Part shown: one piece after another, positions 44,821-55,100 of the stretch
Layout: each line of letters opens with the position of its first letter
How positions within the stretch are numbered: the stretch's first letter is position 1
DNA from: an uncultured Clostridia bacterium
GTDB taxonomy: Bacteria > Bacillota > Clostridia > TANB77 > CAG-508
Length of the DNA: 64,000 nucleotides
Assembly: GCA_934130355.1 (NCBI GenBank)
Contig: CAKOXV010000008.1
Span: 14,310 to 78,309 of the forward strand
Reading direction: 5' to 3'
Made by a program: the position numbers and the translations under genes
The notes under the pieces: model-generated
The model's database searches: none
Told to the model about the DNA's origin: nothing
Seen by the model: the letters and a program-made list of their open reading frames with translations, nothing else

Positions 44821-45264
44821 TTAAGCTATGACATTTACTTTAATTGTTCCTACTACATTTTCATATAATTTTACTTCAACACTGTGAACTCCTAAAGTTT
44901 TTATTGTTTCGTTTAAAACTATTTTCTTTTTGTTAATTTTAATTTTGTGTTGTTTTTCAAGTTCTTCAGATATGTCTTTTGCTGAAACCCCACCAAAAAT
45001 TTTTCCATTTTCACCTGCTTTAACTTGTACTCTTACAGTAATTTTAGTTAATTTTTCGGCAATCTTTTTGGCATCTTCTTTTTCAGTATCTTTTTTAAAT
45101 TGTTCTGAATTTTTTTGTGCTTGTAGTTTACTTATATTTTCTGAATTTGCTTCAACAGCTAAATTCTTCGGAAATAAAAAGTTACGTGCATATCCATCTG
45201 ATGCATTAATTAATTCATTCTTTTTTCCAACGCCTTTTATATCTGCTTTTAAAATTACTTTCAT
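44821..45264 (-). CDS. rplI: 50S ribosomal protein bL9
   Basis: 147 residues: N-terminal globular domain with VILKADIKGVGKKNELINAS and GYARNFLFPKNLA, the connecting helix, and the C-terminal RNA-binding domain. Standard length. It is cotranscribed between gdpP and dnaB. Confidence 0.97.
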   Translation of the reverse strand: MKVILKADIKGVGKKNELINASDGYARNFLFPKNLAVEANSENISKLQAQKNSEQFKKDTEKEDAKKIAEKLTKITVRVQVKAGENGKIFGGVSAKDISEELEKQHKIKINKKKIVLNETIKTLGVHSVEVKLYENVVGTIKVNVIA

Positions 45265-45277
45265 TATTATTCTCCTT

Positions 45278-47284
45278 TTACTCTTTTTCTGTAAAATATT
45301 CTTCGATTTTTTCCATTAATTCTCGTTTTGCTTCTTCTATTGTTTTATTTTCTAATTGTGCACCTGCTAATGTAATGTGGCCTCCACCACCTAATTTTTC
45401 AAGTATTACTTGAACATTTATATCTCCTATTGAACGTCCACTGATACATATTTTGTCTTCCATTATTCCTAATACAAATGATGCTGTTATGTTTCCAATT
45501 GTTAATAATTCATCTGCTGCTTTTGCACATATCAAACTTGTATCTTTTTCTTGTACTTCATATAGTGATATTGCAATTGTATCATGGATTATTTCTGCTT
45601 TTCGTACTATTTCTGATATTTTATTATAGCTTTCTAAATCACTTTGGAACCATTTTTTTACTTTAATTATATCTACTCCACATCTACGTAAATATGCTGC
45701 TGCTTCAAATGTTCTTACACCTGTTTTAAATGTGAAATTCTTTGTGTCCATCATTATTCCAGCATATAGAGCTTCTGCTTCTACTGTTGATAGTTTAATT
45801 TCATTTTGAGTATATTGTATTAATTCAGTAACTAGTTCAGCTGCAGATGAAGCATATACTTCTTGAAATGTTAAAATACTTTGTTCTATAAAATCTGTTC
45901 CTCTTCTATGATGGTCAATTACTACAATTTTATTTGTTTTATCTAACAATTCTGGACTCTCGACATAGCTTTTTTTATGTGTATCTACAACAACTAATAA
46001 TGTTTCAGCTGTAATTTTTTGAAGTGCTTCTTCTTTATCTATTAATACATCTTTGTAATCATCTTTTATATTTTCAATAAAAGTTTTTAAAGATGCTGAT
46101 TCACTATTTGTTACTATATATGCTTCTTTATTCAAACTTGCTGCTACTCTGTATATTCCTAATGCAGATCCCATTGCATCTATATCTGGGTTTGCATGTC
46201 CCATTATTATTACATTTTCACATTCTTTCATTAATTCTTCTAATGCATGCGCAACTATTCTTGCTTTTACTTTTGTTCTTTTTTCTACTTCTTCTAATTT
46301 TCCACCGAAAAATTGATATTTTCCGTTTTCTCTAATTACAGCTTGGTCTCCTCCTCTTCCTAGAATTACATCCATTGCTGCAGTTGCTGATTTATATACT
46401 TCTTTATCTGTTTGTCCTTCATTTGAAATCGCAATACTAAGTGTTAATTGAATTTTATCTTTTCTTACTAAGTCTTTTATTGTATCTAATATTGCAAATT
46501 TTCCTTCTTTTAATTGTTCCAAATACCTTTGTTCAAAAACATATACATAAGTGTCTCTATCTTCTTTTACTAAAATTCCATTTGTTTCATTTACCCAGTC
46601 ATATAATGTACTTTCTACTCTAGCCATTAATTGTGTTTTTTCTTCTGTGTCTATTCTTTGCATTACTTCTTCATAATTGTCGACCATTATTATTCCAACA
46701 GCTGTTTTCTTGTTTTCATTTTCTTTTTGTAATTCATATTTTTCTGTTTCATCTATAAAATATAAAATAAGTAAATATTCATCTATTTTTTTTCTTTCAT
46801 TTCTCTTACTTTTTGCAAATTCTACTTGAACTTTATATTGTTTTTTTCCTATTTCTATGTTTTTAATTATTGTTTTTCTTTTTTGTTCTTTTTCTATCTC
46901 ATCTTTTATATCTATTACTAAGTCACTTATATAATTTTTAATATCTATATTAGCAAATTCAGTTATAAATCTTGAACTTCTCCATACTATATTTCCATCC
47001 ATTTCTAATATAAGTAGTGGAAATGGCGAATTTATTAAACTGCTTTTTGCAGCAGAATCCACATTTAGTGTTAAGTCTTGTAATTGTTCTGATATTTCAC
47101 TTCTTCTTTTATTATTTGCTAAATATGTGTATCCCAGAATAATCAAATAAAATATAATTGATGGTATTATCATACTTGTTTTTAAATATGACAAAATAAA
47201 TAATAATATAAATATTATTACTAAATATATTTTTGTTCTTGATACTAAATTATCAAATAATTTTCTATTGTTATTTCCCGACAT
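45278..47284 (-). CDS. gdpP: Cyclic-di-AMP phosphodiesterase GdpP
   Basis: Membrane enzyme that hydrolyses c-di-AMP and so affects osmotic and cell-wall homeostasis. The 668 residues have two N-terminal membrane segments (about 15-52), a degenerate PAS domain, a degenerate GGDEF domain (about 195-320), and the DHH-DHHA1 catalytic part with GHANPDIDAMGSALG, VVDTH, VVIDHHRRG and GGGGHITLAGA. All metal-binding motifs are present. First gene of gdpP-rplI-dnaB. Confidence 0.95.
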   Translation of the reverse strand: MSGNNNRKLFDNLVSRTKIYLVIIFILLFILSYLKTSMIIPSIIFYLIILGYTYLANNKRRSEISEQLQDLTLNVDSAAKSSLINSPFPLLILEMDGNIVWRSSRFITEFANIDIKNYISDLVIDIKDEIEKEQKRKTIIKNIEIGKKQYKVQVEFAKSKRNERKKIDEYLLILYFIDETEKYELQKENENKKTAVGIIMVDNYEEVMQRIDTEEKTQLMARVESTLYDWVNETNGILVKEDRDTYVYVFEQRYLEQLKEGKFAILDTIKDLVRKDKIQLTLSIAISNEGQTDKEVYKSATAAMDVILGRGGDQAVIRENGKYQFFGGKLEEVEKRTKVKARIVAHALEELMKECENVIIMGHANPDIDAMGSALGIYRVAASLNKEAYIVTNSESASLKTFIENIKDDYKDVLIDKEEALQKITAETLLVVVDTHKKSYVESPELLDKTNKIVVIDHHRRGTDFIEQSILTFQEVYASSAAELVTELIQYTQNEIKLSTVEAEALYAGIMMDTKNFTFKTGVRTFEAAAYLRRCGVDIIKVKKWFQSDLESYNKISEIVRKAEIIHDTIAISLYEVQEKDTSLICAKAADELLTIGNITASFVLGIMEDKICISGRSIGDINVQVILEKLGGGGHITLAGAQLENKTIEEAKRELMEKIEEYFTEKE

Positions 47285-47317
47285 TTTTATCTCCTTTTAT
47301 ACTATTCTAGTATACTT

Positions 47318-47848
47318 CTAAATATGCATTTTGTCAAGTTTTTTAGCTGGTATTCCAACAACTGTTGTATTGTCAGGTACTGCTTTTAGCACAACTGCAT
47401 TTGCTCCTACTTTTACATTATTTCCAATTTTGATTGGGCCTAGTACTTTACTTCCACATCCAAGCATAACATTATTTCCTATGTCTGGATGACGTTTCTT
47501 TTTATCTTTTCCAGTTCCGCCTAATGTTACTCCATGGTATATTGTGCAATCATCCCCTATTGTTGCCGTTTCGCCTATTACTATTCCCATTCCATGATCT
47601 ATAAATAATCTTCTTCCTATTCTAGCACCAGGATGTATTTCTATTCCTGTTAAAAATCTCCCTATTTGAGAAATTGCTCTTGCTAAAAAAAATAATTTAT
47701 GCCTATACAAAAAATGTGCCACTCTATGAAAAACTAATATATGAAAGCCTTGATATAACAGTATTACATACAATATATTTGTTGCTGCCGGATCTCTTTT
47801 TTGTATATTTATAGCATCTTCATATAATTCTTTAAAAACTCTTAACAT
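47318..47848 (-). CDS. cysE: Serine O-acetyltransferase
   Basis: Acetyl-CoA-dependent acetylation of serine, first step of cysteine synthesis. The 176 residues are the short CysE form: DAINIQKRDPAAT, then a left-handed beta-helix with IEIHPGARIGRRLFIDHGMG, VTLGGTGKD and HPDIGNNVMLGCGSKVLG. ATG 47848 has GGGTG six bases upstream; upstream in-frame starts have none. No cysK is adjacent. A terminator separates it from rpoC. Confidence 0.95.
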   Translation of the reverse strand: MLRVFKELYEDAINIQKRDPAATNILYVILLYQGFHILVFHRVAHFLYRHKLFFLARAISQIGRFLTGIEIHPGARIGRRLFIDHGMGIVIGETATIGDDCTIYHGVTLGGTGKDKKKRHPDIGNNVMLGCGSKVLGPIKIGNNVKVGANAVVLKAVPDNTTVVGIPAKKLDKMHI

Positions 47849-47895
47849 ATTAATCACCCATTTTATTGTATGCATTAAAGTAATTATTTGCAAAA

Positions 47896-47925
47896 AAAAT
47901 ACATCTCATTTCTGAGATGTATTTT
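47896..47925 (-). terminator. rpoC terminator
   Basis: 13-bp perfect stem aaaatacatctca/tgagatgtatttt with a 4-base loop, four bases after the rpoC stop. Confidence 0.9.
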
Positions 47926-47929
47926 AATT

Positions 47930-50900
47930 TTACTCTTCTACTGGACTTTCTGTTTCAGGAATATCGTCGTCTTCTTCTCCTTCAACTTTAATAGTAACAT
48001 CTTGATATCTCTTCATTCCAGTACCAGCTGGAATTAATTTACCAATAATTACGTTTTCTTTTAATCCTATTAAATCGTCTTCTTTTCCTTTTATAGCTGC
48101 TTCTGTTAATACTCTTGTTGTTTCTTGGAATGATGCAGCTGATAAGAAACTATCTGTTGCTAATGATGCTTTAGTAATTCCAAGTAATACTCTCTTACCT
48201 GTTGCTGGTTGTTTTCCTTCTTCTTCTGCCTTTTTATTATTTTCTTCAAAGTCATACATATCAACTAGTGAACCAGGGAACATTCCTGTATCTCCACTAT
48301 TTTCAACTCTAACTTTTCTAAGCATTTGTCTTGCAATTACTTCAATATGTTTATCATTAATGTCAACACCTTGGTTTCTATATACTTTTTGAACTTCTGA
48401 AATTACATATTCATATACACCTTCTGGTCCTTTTATTGCAAGTATTTCTGATGGATTTATTGAACCTTCTATAAGTGCTTGAGCTGCTTTTACTTCATCT
48501 CCATCTTTTACTTTTAATTTTGAACCAAATGGTATTACATAAGTTCTAGAGTCATCTTTAGATGTAACAATAATTTCCTTTTTCTTCTTAGTTTCAGAGA
48601 TTTTAACTTTACCATCAATTTCTGTTATAACAGCTAATCCCTTTGGTTTTCTAGCTTCAAAGATTTCTTCAACTCTAGGAAGACCTTGTGTGATATCTGC
48701 AACACCTGCAACACCACCTGAGTGAATAGTTCTCATGGTTAACTGTGTACCAGGTTCACCAATTGATTGTGCAGCTATAATACCAATAGATTCTCCTATT
48801 GAAACTTCTTCTCTTCTTGCTAATCCCATACCATAACATTTTTGACATACACCATGTTTGCTTCTACATCCAATTACAGAACGTACTTCAACTTGTGTAA
48901 TTCCTGCATCTACAATTTGTTTTGCTAAAGCTTTATTTATCATTGTATTTGTATCTACGATTACTTCACCTGTTTCAGGATGTATTATATCATTTAATGG
49001 GAATCTTCCTTCAAGTCTTTCTTCTAATTTTTCTACAACTTGATTTCCATCTTTAATATCTTCTAGCATTAAGCCTTCATGTGTTCCACAATCATGTTCT
49101 CTTACTATTATATCTTGTGATACGTCAACAAGTCTTCTTGTTAAATATCCAGAGTCAGCTGTTCTTAAAGCTGTATCAGATAAACCTTTACGAGCACCAT
49201 GTGAAGATATAAAGTATTCTAGAGCATCTAGACCTTCACGGAAACATGATTTAATTGGTATTTCTACTGCTTTACCTGTAGTACTTGCCATAAGTCCACG
49301 CATACCTGCAATTTGTCTTAATTGGTTCATATTACCACGGGCACCTGATTTAACCATCATGTATATTGGGTTTAAGTCATCAAAGTTTTCTTCCATTGCT
49401 TTACTTACATCATTTGTTGCTTTTTCCCAAATATTAACTACTGTTTTGTATCTTTCATCATCAGTTATTAAACCTCTTCTATATTGGTTTCTAACTTTTT
49501 CTACTTGTTTATCTGCATCTGCTAATATATCTTTTTTAGCAGCAGGTACTTCAACATCCGCTACTGAGAATGTAATACCAGCTAATGTAGAATATTTAAA
49601 TCCTAAAGCTTTAATATAGTCAATTACTTCTGCTGATTCTGTTAATCCATGTTTTTCTATTACTCTATCAATAATTGTTCCCATTGATTTTTTCATTACA
49701 GGGAAATTGATTTCATATTGGAATGGATCTTCATTTCTATCTATAAATCCTAAGTCTTGTGGAATTCCTTGGTTAAAGATAATTCTACCAACACTTGTTT
49801 CAATCTTTTTACTCTGCATTTCACCATTTATTTCTTTAGTTACTCTTACAAAGATTTTTGCATGTATTCCAACTGCATTATTTTGGAATGCCATTAATGC
49901 TTCATCAGGATCTTTAAAATATTTTCCTTCTCCTAATTCTCCATCTAATGTCATTGTTAAATAATAACTTCCCAAAATCATGTCTAGTCTTGGTACAGCA
50001 ACTGGTTTACCATCTTGTGGTTTTAATAAGTTGTTTGTTGCAAGCATTAAATATCTTGCTTCTGCTTGTGCTTCTGGTGTTAGAGGTAAGTGAACTGCCA
50101 TTTGGTCACCATCAAAGTCAGCATTAAATGCTTCACATACTAATGCGTGTAGTTTTATAGCTCTACCTTCTACTAGTACTGGTTCAAATGCTTGAATACC
50201 TAATCTATGTAATGTAGGAGCACGGTTAAGCATTACTGGATGATCTTTGATTACTTCTTCAAGTATTCCCCATACCTCTGGGCTTAATCTTTCTACCATT
50301 CTTTTTGCACTTTTGATGTTATGTGCTAAATGTCTTCCTACTAATTCTCTCATTACAAAAGGTTTAAATAATTCAATTGCCATTTCTTTTGGAAGTCCAC
50401 ATTGATAAATCTTTAATTCTGGTCCTACTACTATTACTGAACGTCCTGAATAGTCAACACGTTTTCCTAATAAGTTTTGACGGAATCTACCTTGTTTTCC
50501 TTTTAATAAATCTGACAAAGATTTAAGTGGTCTGTTTCCAGCTCCTGTAACAGGTCTTCCTCTTCTTGAGTTATCAATTAATGCATCTACTGATTCTTGT
50601 AACATTCTTTTTTCATTTCTTACAATGATTTCTGGTGCTCCAAGTTCAAGTAATCTTTTTAATCTGTTATTTCTATTTATAACTCTTCTATATAAATCAT
50701 TTAAGTCTGATGTTGCAAATCTACCACCATCTAATTGTACCATTGGTCTTAAATCTGGTGGAATTACTGGTACAACATTCATTACCATCCATTCAGGTCT
50801 GTTTCCTGATTTTCTAAATGCTTCTACAGTATCTAATCTTTTTACTAATTTTGCTCTTCTTTGTTCACTAGCTGTTTCTAAGTCTTTTTCTATTTCAGCA

Positions 50901-51466
50901 GTTAATTTTTCCAAATCAATTTCTTCTAGTAATTTTCTTACTGCTTCTGCTCCCATTTCAGCTTTAAATGATTTTTTGCCATATTTTTCTTCTGCTTCAT
51001 GATATTCTTTTTCATTTAAAACTTGGGCTTTTTCTAATCCTGATGTTCCTTTGTCTGTAACAATATATGATGCAAAATATATTACTTTTTCAAGGTTTCT
51101 TGGTGAAATATCTAGCATTAATGCAATTCTACTTGGAATTCCTTTAAAATACCATATATGTGCAACTGGTGCTGCAAGTTCGATATGTCCCATTCTTTCT
51201 CTTCTAACTTTTGATTTTGTTACTTCTACACCACATCTATCACAAACTATTCCTTTATATCTAACTCTTTTATATTTACCACAATGACATTCCCAGTCTT
51301 TTGTTGGTCCAAATATTTTTTCACAGAATAAACCATCTTTTTCTGGTTTTAATGTTCTATAATTTATAGTCTCAGGCTTTTTTACTTCACCTTTTGACCA
51401 TTCTCTTATTTTTTCATCTGATGCTATTCCTATTTTAATTTTGTTGAATATCTCTAATTCATCCAT
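47930..51466 (-). CDS. rpoC: RNA polymerase beta-prime subunit
   Basis: Catalytic subunit of RNA polymerase, 1178 residues. Seen: N-terminal zinc site CHCGKYKRVRYKGIVCDRCG, rudder/lid region with GKQGRFRQNLLGKRVDYSGRS, catalytic NADFDGDQMAVH, bridge helix/trigger loop region, second zinc site with CRSKHGVCQKCYG, and SIGEPGTQLTMRTIHSGG. It is separated from rpoB by an extra gene and a 117-base spacer containing a hairpin. Confidence 0.98.
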   Translation of the reverse strand: MDELEIFNKIKIGIASDEKIREWSKGEVKKPETINYRTLKPEKDGLFCEKIFGPTKDWECHCGKYKRVRYKGIVCDRCGVEVTKSKVRRERMGHIELAAPVAHIWYFKGIPSRIALMLDISPRNLEKVIYFASYIVTDKGTSGLEKAQVLNEKEYHEAEEKYGKKSFKAEMGAEAVRKLLEEIDLEKLTAEIEKDLETASEQRRAKLVKRLDTVEAFRKSGNRPEWMVMNVVPVIPPDLRPMVQLDGGRFATSDLNDLYRRVINRNNRLKRLLELGAPEIIVRNEKRMLQESVDALIDNSRRGRPVTGAGNRPLKSLSDLLKGKQGRFRQNLLGKRVDYSGRSVIVVGPELKIYQCGLPKEMAIELFKPFVMRELVGRHLAHNIKSAKRMVERLSPEVWGILEEVIKDHPVMLNRAPTLHRLGIQAFEPVLVEGRAIKLHALVCEAFNADFDGDQMAVHLPLTPEAQAEARYLMLATNNLLKPQDGKPVAVPRLDMILGSYYLTMTLDGELGEGKYFKDPDEALMAFQNNAVGIHAKIFVRVTKEINGEMQSKKIETSVGRIIFNQGIPQDLGFIDRNEDPFQYEINFPVMKKSMGTIIDRVIEKHGLTESAEVIDYIKALGFKYSTLAGITFSVADVEVPAAKKDILADADKQVEKVRNQYRRGLITDDERYKTVVNIWEKATNDVSKAMEENFDDLNPIYMMVKSGARGNMNQLRQIAGMRGLMASTTGKAVEIPIKSCFREGLDALEYFISSHGARKGLSDTALRTADSGYLTRRLVDVSQDIIVREHDCGTHEGLMLEDIKDGNQVVEKLEERLEGRFPLNDIIHPETGEVIVDTNTMINKALAKQIVDAGITQVEVRSVIGCRSKHGVCQKCYGMGLARREEVSIGESIGIIAAQSIGEPGTQLTMRTIHSGGVAGVADITQGLPRVEEIFEARKPKGLAVITEIDGKVKISETKKKKEIIVTSKDDSRTYVIPFGSKLKVKDGDEVKAAQALIEGSINPSEILAIKGPEGVYEYVISEVQKVYRNQGVDINDKHIEVIARQMLRKVRVENSGDTGMFPGSLVDMYDFEENNKKAEEEGKQPATGKRVLLGITKASLATDSFLSAASFQETTRVLTEAAIKGKEDDLIGLKENVIIGKLIPAGTGMKRYQDVTIKVEGEEDDDIPETESPVEE

Positions 51467-51513
51467 CTTTATTAGATGTCCCCCTTCTTAATTTTATTGG
51501 GTAATTTCAAAAC

Positions 51514-51566
51514 AGCTTAAGAGGCTATCCCCAGCTCCTGCACATTTTTTGTCGCCTCTTTTGCTT
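51514..51566 (-). promoter_or_regulatory. Hairpin in the spacer before rpoC
   Basis: Stem aagaggc (51520-51526) / gcctctt (51555-51561), extended by agc/gct after an internal loop; loop is relatively GC-rich. It is not followed by a clear T-run in the rpoC direction. It could be a processing or attenuation site; I recognise no riboswitch class. Confidence 0.45.
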
Positions 51567-51583
51567 TTTAAAATTTTATTTAA

Positions 51584-52114
51584 TTATTTTTCTAAATCTT
51601 GCATTTCTAGAACTCTGTCTATTGCTAATGAAACCCAATTGCTTTGAAATTCTTGTTCTCTTGTGCTAAATTTATTTCTTAAATTTTCCTGTGTAACTTT
51701 AATGTCTTGTTCTTGCAACTCACTAGCATATAGTTTTGCTTTTTCAATAAATTGTTGATATATCTGATTTGAGTGTCTCTTTTCACTCTCTGTAGATAAT
51801 TCTTGTAATGAATAAAGCCTATTATAATTTGCTTTTACATTTCCATTATCATCTATATCAAATTGATAGCTTCCATCTTTAAGAGTTTTAGCTAAATGTT
51901 GAGATATCTTAGATTTATTTGTTTGTAATCCTAAACTATCTGCAATTTTATCTACTATTTTACTTAACTCTACAGTTTCTCCATTTTTCAAATCAATATC
52001 TATAAGTATACTAAATAATTGTTTTTTTATAGCTTCTTCAGCTACTTCTATTTGAGATGTTTCTCCTTCTTCAACTTTTAGTCCGTTTAAAAATTCGTTT
52101 CGTGCCTCGTTCAT
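51584..52114 (-). CDS. Unknown protein encoded between rpoB and rpoC
   Basis: 176 residues, acidic, mostly helical: an N-terminal helix pair (EVAEEAIKKQLFSILIDIDL), a segment resembling a small helix-turn-helix (LGLQTNKSKISQHLAKTL), then a charged helical C-terminal half (NQIYQQFIEKAKLYASELQ, STREQEFQSNWVSLAIDRVL). GGAGG lies seven bases before ATG. It is 25 bases after rpoB and clearly in the operon. rpoB and rpoC are normally adjacent; I recognise no family. A role linked to RNA polymerase is inferred from position only. Confidence 0.8.
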   Translation of the reverse strand: MNEARNEFLNGLKVEEGETSQIEVAEEAIKKQLFSILIDIDLKNGETVELSKIVDKIADSLGLQTNKSKISQHLAKTLKDGSYQFDIDDNGNVKANYNRLYSLQELSTESEKRHSNQIYQQFIEKAKLYASELQEQDIKVTQENLRNKFSTREQEFQSNWVSLAIDRVLEMQDLEK

Positions 52115-52139
52115 TCAACATCCTCCGTTTATTGTTAAA

Positions 52140-55100
52140 TTATTCAATTATATCATCATCATTGTCTAGATTGTCATTAGCTAAGTCACTATCATAAATG
52201 CTTTCATCATCTTCTAAATCATCATTAAATAATTCATCACTTTCATCATCAAGCATTTCTTCATCTTCTTCAGAATATCCATCTTCTAGATCTTCATGAA
52301 TAAGTACATCATCTTCTGTTAATGCTTTTCCATCAGCTGTTTCATCATAATCAATTCCATCTTCTATATTTTCTTTTAGTTCAAGTTCTTGATTATTTTC
52401 TGTAAATAATTTTATATCTAATCCTAAAGCTTGAAGTTCTTTTACTAAAACTTTAAAGCTTTCTGGTACTCCTGGCTCAGGAATGTTTTCACCTTTTACA
52501 ATAGCTTCATAAGCTTTTACACGTCCAATTGTATCATCTGATTTAACAGTTAATATTTCTTGTAATGTGTATGCTGCACCATAAGCTTCAAGTGCCCAAA
52601 CTTCCATCTCTCCAAAACGTTGTCCACCAAATTGAGCTTTACCTCCAAGTGGTTGTTGTGTTACTAATGAGTATGGTCCTGTTGAACGAGCATGTATCTT
52701 ATCATCTACTAAGTGATGTAGTTTTAACATGTACATTACCCCAACAGTTATTGGACTTGCAAATGGTTCTCCTGTTCTTCCATCATATAAAATTGATTTT
52801 CCATCTGGTGTTAATCCAGCTTCTTTTAATAATTCTTCAATTTCTACTTCTGAAGCTCCATCAAATACTGGTGTTGAAACCTTATATCCTAAAGCTCTAG
52901 CTGCTGCACCAAGATGAACTTCAAGCACTTGTCCTAAGTTCATACGTGATGGTACACCTAATGGGTTTAATAATATATCTATTGGTGTTCCATCTGGTAA
53001 GAATGGCATATCTTCTGTAGGTAATATTCTTGAAATTACACCTTTATTTCCGTGACGTCCTGCCATTTTATCTCCAACTGATATTTTTCTCTTTGTAGCA
53101 ATATAACATCTAATTACTTGATTTACTCCAGGGCCTAATTCTTCTGAATTGTCTCTTGTAAAGATTTTTACATCAACTATTGTTCCAGCTTCACCATGTG
53201 GTACACGTAGTGAAGTATCTCTTACTTCTCTAGCTTTTTCTCCAAATATAGCACGAAGTAATCTTTCTTCTGCTGTTAGTTCTGTTTCTCCTTTTGGAGT
53301 TACTTTTCCAACTAATATATCTCCTGGTCTTACTTCTGCACCAATTCTTATTATTCCGTTTTCATCTAGGTCTTTTAATGCATCATCACCAACATTTGGA
53401 ATATCTCTAGTGATTTCTTCTGCACCTAATTTTGTATCACGACATTCACAATCATATTCTTCTATATGTATTGATGTAAATACATCTTCTTGTACTAATC
53501 TTTCATTTAAAAGGATTGCGTCCTCGTAGTTATAACCTTCCCATGTTGAAAATGCTATTAATACGTTCTTTCCTAAAGCCATTTCTCCATCTTTTGTTGA
53601 TGGTCCATCTGCTATTGCTTCTCCTTTTTTAACTATTTCACCTTTTGCAACTATTGGTTTTTGATTTATACATGTTCCACCATTTGTTCTTTTGAATTTA
53701 CGTAATTTATGTATAACTGTTTTTCCATTGTTGTATTTCATTGTGATGCTGTCACCTGTAACTTTTTCTACAACTCCATCATCTTCTGCTAATACTAAGA
53801 TTCCAGAGTCTTTTGCTGCTCTATATTCTATACCTGTTGCAACAATTGGAGCTTCTGTTATCATTAATGGAACTGCTTGACGTTGCATGTTTGCACCCAT
53901 TAAAGCTCTTTTTGCATCATCATGCTCTAAGAAAGGTATCATTGCTGCAGCTATTGATACTAATTGTTTTGGTGATACATCTATGTATTGAACTAATTCT
54001 TTATCAACTTCTGTTATTTCATTTTTATGTCTTACACGAATACGTTTATTTATAAATTCTCCGTTTTCATCCATTGGTTCAGATGCTTGTGCAATTATAT
54101 AATTATCTTCTACATCTGCACTCATATATTCTACAATATCTGTAACTCTATGTGTTTCTGGATCAATTTTTCTATATGGAGTTTCAATAAATCCATATTC
54201 ATTTATATTTGCAAATGATGACAATGCTGAAATTAGTCCTATGTTTGGTCCTTCTGGTGATTCTATAGGACATAATCTACCATAATGTGTATAGTGAATA
54301 TCACGAACTTCAAATCCAGCTCTTTCTCTTGACAATCCTCCAGGTCCTAATGCTGATATTCTTCTTTTATGAGTTAATTCTGAAAGTGGGTTTGTTTGGT
54401 CCATGAATTGTGATAATTGTGAGCTTCCAAAGAATTCTCTTATTGATGATGTTATTGGTTTTGTGTTTATTAATGTTTGTGGTGTTATAACATCTAAGTC
54501 TTGTATTGTCATTCTTTCACGAACAACTCTTTCAAGTCTTGTTAAACCAATTCTAAATTGATTTTGTAATAACTCTCCAACACATCTTATTCTACGATTT
54601 GCTAAGTGATCTATATCATCTTTTTTGCCTAATCCATGATACATATTTAGTAAATAGTTTACTGATGCAATAATGTCTTCTGTTGTTATATATTTTGGTA
54701 CTAATTCATCATATCTTTCAGCTATTGTTTTTACTAAATCTTCTTCACTTGTATTTTCCATAATGTTTTTTAATACTTCATAATTTACTTCTTCTTTAAA
54801 GTGTAATTTACTTAAGTCAACATTTGGTAATACTTTGTGAATATTTACAGTTGCATTTCCTATAACTCTTACTTTCTTGTCTCCAAGTTTTATATCTACT
54901 ATATTTATTCCCGCATTTTGAATGTTTTCTGCTACTTCTGGTGTTATAATTTCTCCAGCAGTTACAAAAACTTCTCCTGTTTCTTTATCCATTATATCTT
55001 CATAAGCTACTTGATTTTTGATTCTATTTGCTATACTTAATTTTTGATTAAATTTAAATCTTCCTACTTTTGCTAAATCATATCTTCTATTATCAAAGAA

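Noticed and set aside
51514..51566. PreQ1, fluoride or cyclic-di-GMP riboswitch before rpoC
   Set aside because: The conserved core nucleotides of these classes are not present; only a simple stem is supported.
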